From positions 1-64,000 of the forward strand of contig NZ_JAAVVZ010000010.1 of NCBI RefSeq assembly GCF_023910635.1: a DNA stretch of 64,000 nucleotides, in the 5' to 3' direction. A program made the translations under genes and the position numbers. This DNA is from Sphingorhabdus sp. (lineage in GTDB: Bacteria > Pseudomonadota > Alphaproteobacteria > Sphingomonadales > Sphingomonadaceae). Shown here piece by piece: positions 32,934 to 41,474 of this stretch (positions are counted from its first letter, which is position 1; each line of letters starts with the position of its first letter). The notes beneath the pieces were generated by a model. That model saw only the letters and a program-made list of their open reading frames with translations. It was not told the DNA's origin and ran no database searches.

Positions 32934-34118
32934 ATGGGCGAAAATGTCGCGCCATCGCCGCAAAAAGGACGCGGACGAAAACGTAAGAAACCGTCCCGTC
33001 ACAAAAATGCGGCACCCAAGGCTGCAACGCTGCAGCAGGCTTCGGCCCATGGCGCAGCGCGTCCCGACACCCCGAAGATTTCGACTTCGGCCAGCAACGG
33101 CGGGCCGCAGGGTGACAAGGTTGCGTTGCGCCGAAATTGGCTTGAACGCACAGCCTATGCGGCGCTTGACCTTGGCACCAACAATTGCCGGTTGCTGATC
33201 GCGCGGGCAGGTGGCGACGATTTTACGGTCGTGGACGCGTTTTCGCGTGTTGTCAGACTGGGCGAGGGGATGACCGCCACTGGTCGCATGAGCGAGGAGG
33301 CCATGGACCGTGCGGTTGAAGCGCTAACCGTTTGTGCGGAAAAGCTGAAAAAACGCAACGTGGTGCTTGCCCGCTCTGTTGCGACAGAGGCCTGCCGTCA
33401 AGCGGAGAACGGGGTTCAGTTTATCGAACGGGTGAAGCGAGAAACCGGCATCCACCTCGACATCATCAGTCCAAAGGAAGAAGCGCGGCTGGCGGTGATG
33501 GGCTGCTACGCTCTTTTGGAAGATGGCGACGGACCAGCGCTGATTTTTGATATTGGCGGTGGGTCAACCGAACTGGTGCTTGTGTCGACAAGCAATGTGA
33601 TTCCTGAAATTCTCGATTGGGTGAGCGTGCCTTGGGGCGTCGTCTCGCTTACCGAAAGCGAACGCAGTGTGGGCGATAGTCCTGAACAATTAAGGGCAAG
33701 CTACCAATCCATGCGCGACAAAGTCAGGGTCAGCTTTGCCGACTTTGCAGCCCGCTTGCCCGAAGAAGGTGGCAACCGCCGCCTGTTGGGGACATCAGGG
33801 ACTGTCACTACGCTCGCCAGCGTCTATTTGAAGCTTAACAGCTATGACCGGCGGGCCGTAGACGGTTTGCATCTCCAGACGTCTGCCATGCGCGATATCA
33901 GCCGCGAGCTGGCACATCGCAACATTGCCGGACGCGCAGAGTTTCCGACCATTGGCCATGATCGGGCCGATTTGGTGGTGGCCGGTTGTGCGATATTGGA
34001 GTCCATTTTCGACATATGGCCTGGCGAACGGCTGGGTGTGGCAGATCGCGGCATTCGCGAAGGTATATTGCGTGCGCTGATGGCCAGCGACGCAAAGCGC
34101 CGCAATCGGCAGAATTGA
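32934..34118 (+). CDS. ppx: Ppx/GppA family exopolyphosphatase/pppGpp phosphohydrolase
   Basis: A 394-residue member of the ASKHA fold. A basic, low-complexity N-terminal extension of about 70 residues (PSPQKGRGRKRKKPSRHKNAAPK) precedes the catalytic domain. The domain has phosphate loop 1 AALDLGTNNCRLLIA, the catalytic Glu region SVATEACRQAENG and phosphate loop 2 LIFDIGGGSTELVLV. It acts on inorganic polyphosphate and/or pppGpp; sequence does not separate the two. The C-terminal HD-like domain of E. coli Ppx is missing, as is usual in alphaproteobacteria. The next gene, rlmE, begins 3 nt after its stop, forming a tight operon. Confidence 0.9.
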   Translation: MGENVAPSPQKGRGRKRKKPSRHKNAAPKAATLQQASAHGAARPDTPKISTSASNGGPQGDKVALRRNWLERTAYAALDLGTNNCRLLIARAGGDDFTVVDAFSRVVRLGEGMTATGRMSEEAMDRAVEALTVCAEKLKKRNVVLARSVATEACRQAENGVQFIERVKRETGIHLDIISPKEEARLAVMGCYALLEDGDGPALIFDIGGGSTELVLVSTSNVIPEILDWVSVPWGVVSLTESERSVGDSPEQLRASYQSMRDKVRVSFADFAARLPEEGGNRRLLGTSGTVTTLASVYLKLNSYDRRAVDGLHLQTSAMRDISRELAHRNIAGRAEFPTIGHDRADLVVAGCAILESIFDIWPGERLGVADRGIREGILRALMASDAKRRNRQN

Positions 34119-34121
34119 GAT

Positions 34122-34808
34122 ATGGCAGATAATCTTTTCGGTGGTAAGGATTCGGGTCGGACGCTGGCTGGCAAGCAGAAAGTCAAGACCGCAAAGCGGC
34201 GGACGGCCGGGTCGACCCGTTGGCTTGAGCGGCAGTTGAATGACCCTTATGTGAAGCGCGCGCATGGCGAAGGCTATCGCAGCCGTGCGGCCTATAAGCT
34301 GGTTGAGCTCGACGAAAAATTTCATATTTTGCGCGGCAAAAAGGCGGTCGTCGATTTGGGCGTCGCACCCGGCGGATGGGCCCAAGTGGTGCGCCGCCAG
34401 CAACCAAAGGCGGCAATTGTCGGCATTGATCTATTGCCAGTTGACCCGATTGAGGGCGTTATCCTGCTTGAGATGGACTTCATGCATGATAGCGCGCCAG
34501 ACCGGTTGATCGCCGAACTTGGAAGTGCGCCGGACCTGATCTTGTCCGACATGGCGGCCAACACGGTCGGGCATAAACAGACCGACCATTTGCGCACCAT
34601 GGGCCTGGTTGAGGCAGCGGTGGATTTTGCGGTCAAGGTCCTGATGCCTGGTGGTGATTTTGTTGCGAAGGTGTTTGCAGGCGGCACCGATCCAGCGATG
34701 CTGAGCATTCTTAAAACGAACTTTAATACGGTCAAACACGCAAAGCCGCCAGCAAGCCGCAAGGGATCAGTAGAATGGTATGTGATTGCGCAAGGTAAGA
34801 AAGGCTAA
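34122..34808 (+). CDS. rlmE: 23S rRNA (uridine-2'-O)-methyltransferase RlmE
   Basis: A 228-residue SAM-dependent enzyme that methylates U2552 in the A-loop of 23S rRNA. After a basic N-terminal extension comes the catalytic Lys of RSRAAYKLVELDEKF, then the SAM motif VVDLGVAPGGWAQV, the catalytic Asp in LILSDMAANTVGHKQTDH, the Lys in GGDFVAKVFAGG and the Glu in SVEWYVIAQGKKG, giving the K-D-K-E tetrad. It is co-transcribed with ppx. Its TAA stop touches a long hairpin repeat that likely serves as terminator. Confidence 0.95.
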   Translation: MADNLFGGKDSGRTLAGKQKVKTAKRRTAGSTRWLERQLNDPYVKRAHGEGYRSRAAYKLVELDEKFHILRGKKAVVDLGVAPGGWAQVVRRQQPKAAIVGIDLLPVDPIEGVILLEMDFMHDSAPDRLIAELGSAPDLILSDMAANTVGHKQTDHLRTMGLVEAAVDFAVKVLMPGGDFVAKVFAGGTDPAMLSILKTNFNTVKHAKPPASRKGSVEWYVIAQGKKG

Positions 34809-34887
34809 GGTCAGGACCACTTAAATCCACCTTCGCGGCGTCAAAATGGCCTCAAACCGCGAAGGTGGATTTAAGTGGTCCTGACCC
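34809..34887. repeat. Family-1 repeat, short copy: 30-bp perfect hairpin
   Basis: Arms 34809-34838 and 34858-34887 are perfect complements beginning GGTCAGGACCACTTAAATCC. The 19-nt centre joins the left flank of the long copies (GTCAAAATGGC) to their right flank (GGCCTCAAACCG), so this is an internal deletion derivative. It sits between convergent rlmE and the DsbA-family gene and can act as a terminator for both. Confidence 0.92.
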
Positions 34888-34890
34888 TAA

Positions 34891-35715
34891 TCAGCCCTTT
34901 TGCCGGGCCTTTTCAACCGCGCGTTTTAGGGCATCATAGCCCAAGGCACCCTCCAATATCTGGTCACCGATAATGAATGTGGGCGTGCCGTTGAATCCGA
35001 TTTGCTGCATAAGCGCCAAGTTGCGTTCGATCTCCTGGCTTGCTTGCGGTGAGGCGGCGAAGGCGCGGGCCGCGGCCATATCAAGCCCTGCCTTGCGCGC
35101 CGCGGCAGCTATATTTGCTTCATCAGCGCGGCCACCTGCGAACAATGCATCATGAAACGCCTTGTGCTTGCCTTGGCGCGCGGCCGCAAGCGCCCATAAG
35201 GCAGCGTCCCGGCTGGATTGGCTGAGGATCGGCAATTCGCGATAGACCAAGCGGATATTGCCATCGCTTTTTAACAGGCGTTGGACATCGGGCACGCTTG
35301 CGCGGCAGAAACCGCAATTATAGTCGGTAAATTCGACGATCGTTACGTCGCCCTTGGGGTTTCCGGCCTCGGCTCCGGGGAAGGGCTTGGCGATGTCACT
35401 TCCCACTGCGGATAAACGTTCTGTGACTTCGCGCTGCTGCAAAATGGCGACGGCGTCGGTGATGATTTCCGGATTTTCAAGGATATAGGCCCTCACCAAT
35501 GCCTCGGTCGCCTTGCGGTCAGCGGGCGACATGCCAGCAGCAGCAACAGCATCTTCGGCAGATTTAGCTGCGTCTTGGGCGACAGGTGTAGCATCAGAAG
35601 GGCGAACCGTTACGGCGCTTGGCCAGAAAATATAGGCCGCCAAAGCAAGCAAGATGGCTAATCCCATAACAACGGTTGCGATGATAATCCGGCGAGTTGG
35701 CGCGTGTTCGTTCAT
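34891..35715 (-). CDS. DsbA family thioredoxin-fold protein (Com1/DsbG-like)
   Basis: A 274-residue protein with a membrane anchor or uncleaved signal (IIIATVVMGLAILLALAAYIFW), a disordered alanine-rich linker, a short dimerisation/N-terminal helical region (ALVRAYILENPEIITDAVAIL), and a DsbA-like thioredoxin domain. The active site is CGFC in FTDYNCGFCRASV, and the cis-Pro is in GFNGTPTFIIGDQ. It should act in the periplasm on disulfide formation or isomerisation. The upstream M48 protease gene is on the same strand, 56 nt away, with a solo repeat end between them. Confidence 0.88.
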   Translation of the reverse strand: MNEHAPTRRIIIATVVMGLAILLALAAYIFWPSAVTVRPSDATPVAQDAAKSAEDAVAAAGMSPADRKATEALVRAYILENPEIITDAVAILQQREVTERLSAVGSDIAKPFPGAEAGNPKGDVTIVEFTDYNCGFCRASVPDVQRLLKSDGNIRLVYRELPILSQSSRDAALWALAAARQGKHKAFHDALFAGGRADEANIAAAARKAGLDMAAARAFAASPQASQEIERNLALMQQIGFNGTPTFIIGDQILEGALGYDALKRAVEKARQKG

Positions 35716-35752
35716 GGACGCTGATTAGCCGCGCCGCATAGATTGTGCCAGC

Positions 35753-35775
35753 AATTTAGGTGGTCCTGACCCTAG
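35753..35775. repeat. Solo end of the GGTCAGGACC repeat, overlapping a stop codon
   Basis: AATTTAGGTGGTCCTGACCCTAG. The final CTA is, on the minus strand, the TAG stop of the M48 protease gene (35772-35774). Only one arm is present. Confidence 0.8.
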
Positions 35776-37139
35776 CGGCGGCTTTTCTTTAACTGCGCAA
35801 GCTTTGCTTCGGCCACCATATTGATATCCTGCGCACGGATCCAATCGGGTGAGTATTCCGGCAACCCAGCCATTGCGGTCTGCGCATTGGACAAAGCAAA
35901 TTGCGGCGCGCCCTCCATCATATAGCGTTCCGCGCTGGCGAGTGCGGCGCGCGCCGTATCCCCTTTTTGTGCATAGACGACGCCAAGTTGATACCATGCA
36001 AACGGGTTTTGGTTGTCTTTGGCCACTGCGGCTTTCAACACCTGCGCAGCTTCATCAAGCTGCGTTTTATCTTCCGTTGCGATCAATGCATGTCCGAATA
36101 TTGCGGCGATTAATGGTTGGTTGCCGGTCAGGTTTACCGCTTTGCGCAACGGCGCAATCGCATCGGCAGGACGTCCAGATTCCAGCAATATCTGCCCATG
36201 TAGTTCGAGGAAATAGGGGTCTTCGGGTGCTGAGGCGACAAGCGCGGATGATTCATCCAGCGCCTTTTGTGGATAAGCGGACTTGTGCCAAGCATAAGCC
36301 CGCGCATAGCGGGCGGGCACCGATGTGTCGGACTCAGGATAATCACGCATCGTGGCTGTGGGGTCGGCGAGATAGCCGGTCAATTTTGCTTTAACGCGTT
36401 TGAAATCACTTTCCCATTTGGGGTTTAGCGGCGCGTTCCACGCAGGGTCGGCTGAATATGTGTCCTCCAGCACCGAAATACGCTCACCGGATAATGGGTG
36501 CGTGCGGCCGTAGCTGTCCTCTTGCGGGATACCGAGGCGGAATTCAAAATTTTGCAGCTTTTTGAAAAAGTTGATCGAACCGCGGCCTGATATCCCTGCT
36601 GTGGACAGATATTGTGCACCCGACGCATCGGCTGTGCCCTCTTGTCCGCGGCTATAGGCCAAGAATTTGCCCATCGCGGCCTGTTGCCCCGCCGACAAAA
36701 TGCCCATGCCTGCTTCGCCTGCACCTGCGGCGATGGCCGCTGCCGCCAGAATGAGGCTGGCGATGCTGATACCGCTCGCTACAGAGAGGCCTTCGTTAAA
36801 CCGCACAGCATGCCCGCCAACGACATGGCCAAGCTCATGCGCGATCACGCCTTGGACTTCATTTGCGGTAGTTGCGGCATCGATCAAGCCGCTATGGAGA
36901 TACACCGCCTGGCCGCCGGCAACAAAGGCGTTGATGGATTTGTCGTTGATCAGGATGATGTCGACATTTTTGGGGTCAAGCCCCGCTGCCTCAATCAAAG
37001 GCGCGGAAATCTCATCGAGAAAAGCCTCGGTCTCTGCATCGCGCAAAATAGACTGCGCCATGGCGGGGCGCACAGATACTAGAACTGCAAGGAACAGGAT
37101 GAATGCTGTCCGGACGGCACGAAACGTGAAATTACCCAT
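35772..37139 (-). CDS. M48 family metalloprotease with TPR repeats (BepA-like)
   Basis: A 455-residue periplasmic protein. The signal peptide is TAFILFLAVLVSVRPAMA, the zinc-binding motif is HELGH in GVIAHELGHVVGGHA, with the third ligand Glu probably in GQEGTADASGAQYL, and Ala-rich TPR-like repeats fill residues about 260-440. This is the BepA/YfgC layout: BepA promotes LptD assembly and degrades stalled outer-membrane proteins. ATG 37139 starts the signal peptide; 17 more in-frame residues up to 37190 do not look native. The TAG stop lies in the end of a family-1 repeat, and the last residues (LAQLKKSRR) may be affected by that insertion. Confidence 0.86.
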   Translation of the reverse strand: MGNFTFRAVRTAFILFLAVLVSVRPAMAQSILRDAETEAFLDEISAPLIEAAGLDPKNVDIILINDKSINAFVAGGQAVYLHSGLIDAATTANEVQGVIAHELGHVVGGHAVRFNEGLSVASGISIASLILAAAAIAAGAGEAGMGILSAGQQAAMGKFLAYSRGQEGTADASGAQYLSTAGISGRGSINFFKKLQNFEFRLGIPQEDSYGRTHPLSGERISVLEDTYSADPAWNAPLNPKWESDFKRVKAKLTGYLADPTATMRDYPESDTSVPARYARAYAWHKSAYPQKALDESSALVASAPEDPYFLELHGQILLESGRPADAIAPLRKAVNLTGNQPLIAAIFGHALIATEDKTQLDEAAQVLKAAVAKDNQNPFAWYQLGVVYAQKGDTARAALASAERYMMEGAPQFALSNAQTAMAGLPEYSPDWIRAQDINMVAEAKLAQLKKSRR

Positions 37140-37197
37140 ATCTGATGAATGGCCCGAACTGTATGAACGCGCAATGAAGAAATGAGACAAAACGAAG

Positions 37198-37228
37198 CCC
37201 CGCCAGTCATCGACCAGCGGGGCTATGT
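37198..37228 (-). terminator. Rho-independent terminator of rne
   Basis: On the minus strand AGCCCCGC, a 13-nt loop and GCGGGGCT, then TCGTTTTGTC. Positioned about 20 nt after the rne stop and just before the M48 gene, so it separates the two. Confidence 0.75.
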
Positions 37229-37248
37229 TGTTTTAACCAGATAGCTTC

Positions 37249-39885
37249 TTAACCAAAGGTGCGTTGCCACCAACCAGTGCGGGGCGTGCCGTCATCAGGC
37301 GCATCGTCCGCTTGGGTTGATGCTACATCTTTTGCTGCATCTTTTGCGGCGGCTTTCTTGCGTGGGGCCTTGGCTTTGGCCTTGGGTGCCTCGACTGCTT
37401 CTTCCGCTAAGGTTTCCGCAGCAGGCGGCGTTGCCTTTACCTTCGCGCGTGGCTTGGCTGGGGCCTTTACCTTTGCAGCAACGACTTCCTCAGCCGCTAC
37501 AGGAGCCTTTATGGCTGGCGCGTCGGCTGTAGCTTCAACCTTGACGGCATCGGCCTTGGCGCGGCTACGGCGCTTTGGCTTGGCATCGGCGTCCTGCACA
37601 ACTTCTGGGACCGCAGACGCTTCGGCTTCGGCAGGTGCTGACGTTTCAACACGTGCATCAACGCCCGTTTCCTGACGGTCACGACCTCTGCCAACACGAC
37701 GTCCGCGACGTGCTTTTGGCTTGGCTTCTGCATCAGCTTCGGGGGCTTGCGCGATGTCATTGCCTTCGGAACGTTCCGCAGCACCTTCATTTTCGCCCGC
37801 AACCGCATTCTCCACGTCAGGACGGCCATCACGGTCGCGACCCTTGCCACCTCGGCGACCACGGCGACGCTTGCGTTTACGACCTTCGCCGCCTTCGCCT
37901 TCTTCGCGTGGACTCTCTTCTCGGGCACGACGTGGCTCACGAGCGGTTTCCTCAGCTTCTTCAACTTCGTCGTCGAAATCTTCGATGTCGTCTTCAATGT
38001 CATCATCGTCGAGATCTATAATCGGCGGTAGTTCGACCGGACGCTCTGGACGCGGGCCAGAACTGGAAACAGCAAGCTTTGCGCCTTCGGTCTCCCCATT
38101 GGGCACTATCAGCACGCGGACATGATAGCGATCTTCGATCGCCGCCAATTCAGCACGCTTGTTGTTGAGGCAATAGATGGTCGCCTCTTGGCTTGCTTGC
38201 AACACGATCTGGTTGCCTTGACCCTTTGCCGCTTCGTCTTCGATAAGGCGCAGTGCGGACAATGCGGCCGACGACGCGGTGCGGACAAGGCCAGTGCCTT
38301 CACAATGCGGACATTCGCGGGTCGATGCCTCCAGCACGCCAGTGCGCAGACGCTGACGGCTCATTTCCATCAGTCCAAAGCTGGAAATACGACCGACCTG
38401 AATGCGGGCGCGATCATGCTTCAACGCTTCTTTCATTGCACGCTCGACCTTGCGGGCGTTCGAATGATGCTCCATATCGATGAAGTCGATGACGACAAGG
38501 CCGGCCATATCGCGCAAGCGCAACTGACGGGCAATCTCGCGCGCAGCTTCCAAATTGGTTGAGAGCGCGGTTTGTTCAATACCATGTTCTTTGGTCGAAC
38601 GGCCTGAGTTAATGTCGATCGAGACCAATGCTTCGGTCGGGTTGATAACAATATAGCCGCCGGATTTTAACTGGACCACCGGTTGATACATCGCGTTCAA
38701 CTGATCTTCGACATGATAACGCTGGAACAAGGGAACTGGGTCGGCATAATGCTGCACACGCTTTGCGTGGCTTGGCATTAGCAGCTTCATAAAGTCTTTG
38801 GCAGCCTTATACCCGTCGGGCCCTTCAACGAACACCTCATCAATATCTTTATTGTAGATATCGCGGATGGCACGTTTGATAAGGTCGCTGTCGGTGTGGA
38901 TCAGCATGGGCGCCGCACCGCGCAGCGTACGCTCACGTATTTCGTCCCACAGCCGCGCCAGATAATCAAAATCACGCTTGATTTCAGGCTTTGTCCGGGC
39001 AAGCCCGGCGGTCCGGATGATACAGCCCATTGTTGATGGCAACGTAAGATCGGAAATAATGGTCTTCAAACGTTTACGGTCGGCTGCGCTGTGGATTTTA
39101 CGGCTGATGCCACCGCCATGCGACGTGTTTGGCATCAAGACGCAATAACGGCCTGCAAGGCTAAGATACGTCGTGAGCGCCGCACCCTTGTTGCCGCGTT
39201 CTTCCTTAACGACTTGAACGAGCAAAACCTGACGACGATGAATGACGTCCTGGATCTTGTACCGGCGGCGCAAGTTCATGCGCTTTGCGCGGACTTCGTC
39301 GCTTGCCTTTGGCGCGCGGCCTTCGCCACTTCGGCCACCCCGTCCACGACGGCGACGGTTGTTGCGACCGTTATCGCCTTGCTGGTCGCCACGTTCGTTC
39401 TCGTCCGAATCGTCGCCATTGCCGCCAAGGTCGGGTTCTTCACCCTCCGTCATGTCGATGGTGTCGATGCTATCATCGCTATCGACTTCGATAAGGTCAG
39501 TGACGTCGTCTTCACGTTCCGACGAACCTTGCATGATATCCGAAGGCTCGTCGCTTTCTTCTTCTTCCTGCTCGCGCAGTGCGGCCTCTTCAGCAGCAGC
39601 CTCAGCTTCTTCGGCCAGCAACCGGTCGCGGTCTTCCCGCGGGATCTGGTAATAATCGGGGTGAATTTCGGCAAACGCCAAAAATCCGTGGCGGTTGCCG
39701 CCATAATCGACGAAAGCCGCCTGAAGCGATGGTTCGACCCTGGTTACTTTTGCGAGGTAGATATTGCCTTTGAGCTGCTTGTGCTCGGCCGACTCAAAAT
39801 CGAATTCCTCAATTTGGTTTCCTGTTACGACTGCGACCCGGGTTTCTTCCCGGTGACGCGCGTCGATAAGCATACGCGTTGTCAT
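37249..39885 (-). CDS. rne: Ribonuclease E/G (degradosome endoribonuclease)
   Basis: An 878-residue RNase E. It begins MTTRMLIDARHREETRVAVV, with the S1 domain split by a long acidic insertion (EAEAAAEEAALREQEEEESDEPSD, then a Gly/Arg-rich patch NNRRRRGRGGRSGEG), as in other sphingomonads. The RNase H-like and DNase I-like catalytic parts follow, the latter with LVVIDFIDMEHHSNARKVE. The Zn-link Cys pair is in RECPHCEGTG. The C-terminal half (from about residue 600) is disordered, with basic KRKRRRGRRGGKG and Ala/Lys/Pro-rich stretches, presumably binding RNA and degradosome partners. ATG 39885 follows GGAG at 9 nt. The leader is long and probably autoregulated, as in other bacteria. Confidence 0.94.
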   Translation of the reverse strand: MTTRMLIDARHREETRVAVVTGNQIEEFDFESAEHKQLKGNIYLAKVTRVEPSLQAAFVDYGGNRHGFLAFAEIHPDYYQIPREDRDRLLAEEAEAAAEEAALREQEEEESDEPSDIMQGSSEREDDVTDLIEVDSDDSIDTIDMTEGEEPDLGGNGDDSDENERGDQQGDNGRNNRRRRGRGGRSGEGRAPKASDEVRAKRMNLRRRYKIQDVIHRRQVLLVQVVKEERGNKGAALTTYLSLAGRYCVLMPNTSHGGGISRKIHSAADRKRLKTIISDLTLPSTMGCIIRTAGLARTKPEIKRDFDYLARLWDEIRERTLRGAAPMLIHTDSDLIKRAIRDIYNKDIDEVFVEGPDGYKAAKDFMKLLMPSHAKRVQHYADPVPLFQRYHVEDQLNAMYQPVVQLKSGGYIVINPTEALVSIDINSGRSTKEHGIEQTALSTNLEAAREIARQLRLRDMAGLVVIDFIDMEHHSNARKVERAMKEALKHDRARIQVGRISSFGLMEMSRQRLRTGVLEASTRECPHCEGTGLVRTASSAALSALRLIEDEAAKGQGNQIVLQASQEATIYCLNNKRAELAAIEDRYHVRVLIVPNGETEGAKLAVSSSGPRPERPVELPPIIDLDDDDIEDDIEDFDDEVEEAEETAREPRRAREESPREEGEGGEGRKRKRRRGRRGGKGRDRDGRPDVENAVAGENEGAAERSEGNDIAQAPEADAEAKPKARRGRRVGRGRDRQETGVDARVETSAPAEAEASAVPEVVQDADAKPKRRSRAKADAVKVEATADAPAIKAPVAAEEVVAAKVKAPAKPRAKVKATPPAAETLAEEAVEAPKAKAKAPRKKAAAKDAAKDVASTQADDAPDDGTPRTGWWQRTFG

Positions 39886-40457
39886 GTAATTTACTCCAGC
39901 GAGCACGGCAGCCGATTGTTAGCCGAAGGCCGCTCGCTTCATTGTTGGTACGTTGCCGAGCCGGACGCAAAGCGTTCCTGTCGGCAAAGCGATATGGTGG
40001 GAATGTTAAAAATGCGTCTGCTGCTTGTGCATGGCGGGCGTGTATCGCGCGCGCTTGATTTCCAACCCATGCGCCATGCCCTGACCGGGCGGCGTTGGTG
40101 GAAATATCATGCCTCATGTAGCGTCAACCTGTTAAATTGCCGAGCGTAAACACCGAACGGCGGACTATTGGGGCATTCGTGAGAACTCCCTGTAGTTAAT
40201 CGCTAGCACTCCCGCATGTTGTCGGCAAGAGAATCCCGCGATTTAGGCCGTGAAGGTGATATTTCTGCGTTCACGGCCTGACTTGCCATAACGGCTCATA
40301 GACCGTTATATTTATAATGTTGATTGGCCGGGACGGGTGTTTGCAAACAATGGTTTGCCGTCTGTTGGTGAACATTATGACAAATCTGTAGGCTGATTTG
40401 GCATTGGACCAAATATAATTCTGGACGAATAACAGGGCTAAGACACATAAGCGATCC
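39886..40457. other. 572-bp divergent intergenic region between rne and the amidase gene
   Basis: No credible gene; short frames on both strands lack motifs. It should carry the long rne 5' leader on the minus strand and the amidase promoter on the plus strand. I see no strong repeat or hairpin and cannot place the rne promoter. Confidence 0.5.
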
Positions 40458-41393
40458 ATGATCTTGGCTTTTTTCTTTGTGGCCCTGCCTATATGGGGCT
40501 TGCCCCAAATGGGCGCGAGCATGCACAGGGCATCGGCAGATGCTGGAGCAGTCATCGCCGGGCTCGCCCCTGGCAAGCCGCAAATCGCGCCGCCGACCGC
40601 ATTTCGTAATAAACCGCCGAAGCGTCGTTATGAAGTTACGGCACCCATTCGGAAGAACATCGGAGAAGGACTGCCCACTATAAGCGGTCCTTCCGATGCC
40701 AGCCTGCCGCTTGTGGTCATTGACGCGGGGCATGGCGGACATGACCCCGGCGCAATCAGCCCGCATAGTGGGCAGCGCGAAAAGGACGTGACGCTCACAA
40801 TTGCTAAGCTGGCGCGTGACGAGATACTTAAAGGTGGTCGGGTGCGGGTCGCGTTAACGCGGGATACGGACAGATTTATCGTGTTACAGGATCGTTATCA
40901 ATTGGCACGCAAGATGAATGCCGATCTGTTTATCTCTATTCATGCTGACAGCGCGGAAAACCCGCAAGCTTCTGGCGGCACGGTTTACACTTTGTCCGAG
41001 GTCGCCTCAGATCGGGAAACACAGCGACTTGCGGCGCGTGAAAACAGGGCGAACATCATCAACGGCGTAAATTTGGGTGGGGCTGATGCTAATGTGTCGT
41101 CGATCCTTATTGACCTAATGCAGCGTGAAACAATGAATGTCTCCGCCGAATTTGCAAAGCTGCTGTTGCGAGAGGCGACACCAAATATGCGGGTCCGCAG
41201 CAACTCGCATCGTTTCGCGGCATTCATTGTTCTAAAGGCTCCAGACACGCCCTCTGTTTTGTTTGAAATAGGGTATCTAAGCAATGCAGCGGATGTACGC
41301 TTCCTGTCGTCGGCCAAAGGACAGCGCAAGGTCGCGCGGACGTTGTCCCAAGCCGTTCAAGTCCATTTCGCACGGCGGATTGAACCACGTTAA
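40458..41393 (+). CDS. N-acetylmuramoyl-L-alanine amidase (AmiC-like, Amidase_3)
   Basis: A 311-residue periplasmic zinc amidase that cleaves the stem peptide from muramic acid during cell separation. A signal sequence (MILAFFFVALPIWGLPQMG) is followed by a proline-rich linker. The catalytic domain has VVIDAGHGGHDPGAI with the first zinc His, a Glu ligand probably in SGQREKDVTL, ADLFISIHADSAEN with the second His, and SVLFEIGYLSNAAD with the catalytic Glu. There is no AMIN domain, so the septal-targeting module of E. coli AmiC is absent. The PBP1A gene follows 81 nt later, so the two probably form a cell-wall operon. Confidence 0.92.
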   Translation: MILAFFFVALPIWGLPQMGASMHRASADAGAVIAGLAPGKPQIAPPTAFRNKPPKRRYEVTAPIRKNIGEGLPTISGPSDASLPLVVIDAGHGGHDPGAISPHSGQREKDVTLTIAKLARDEILKGGRVRVALTRDTDRFIVLQDRYQLARKMNADLFISIHADSAENPQASGGTVYTLSEVASDRETQRLAARENRANIINGVNLGGADANVSSILIDLMQRETMNVSAEFAKLLLREATPNMRVRSNSHRFAAFIVLKAPDTPSVLFEIGYLSNAADVRFLSSAKGQRKVARTLSQAVQVHFARRIEPR

Positions 41394-41474
41394 ATGGGCG
41401 TATGGCCAAATTCGCGTCCATTTGCTGATTTACATTCTGGACCTGTCCGGCAAATCGGCTAGATAGGGCCCGCA

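Noticed and set aside
39091-40149. A 352-codon plus-strand ORF antisense to the start of rne.
   Set aside because: Shadow of the RNase E coding sequence; its extension past rne has no motif.
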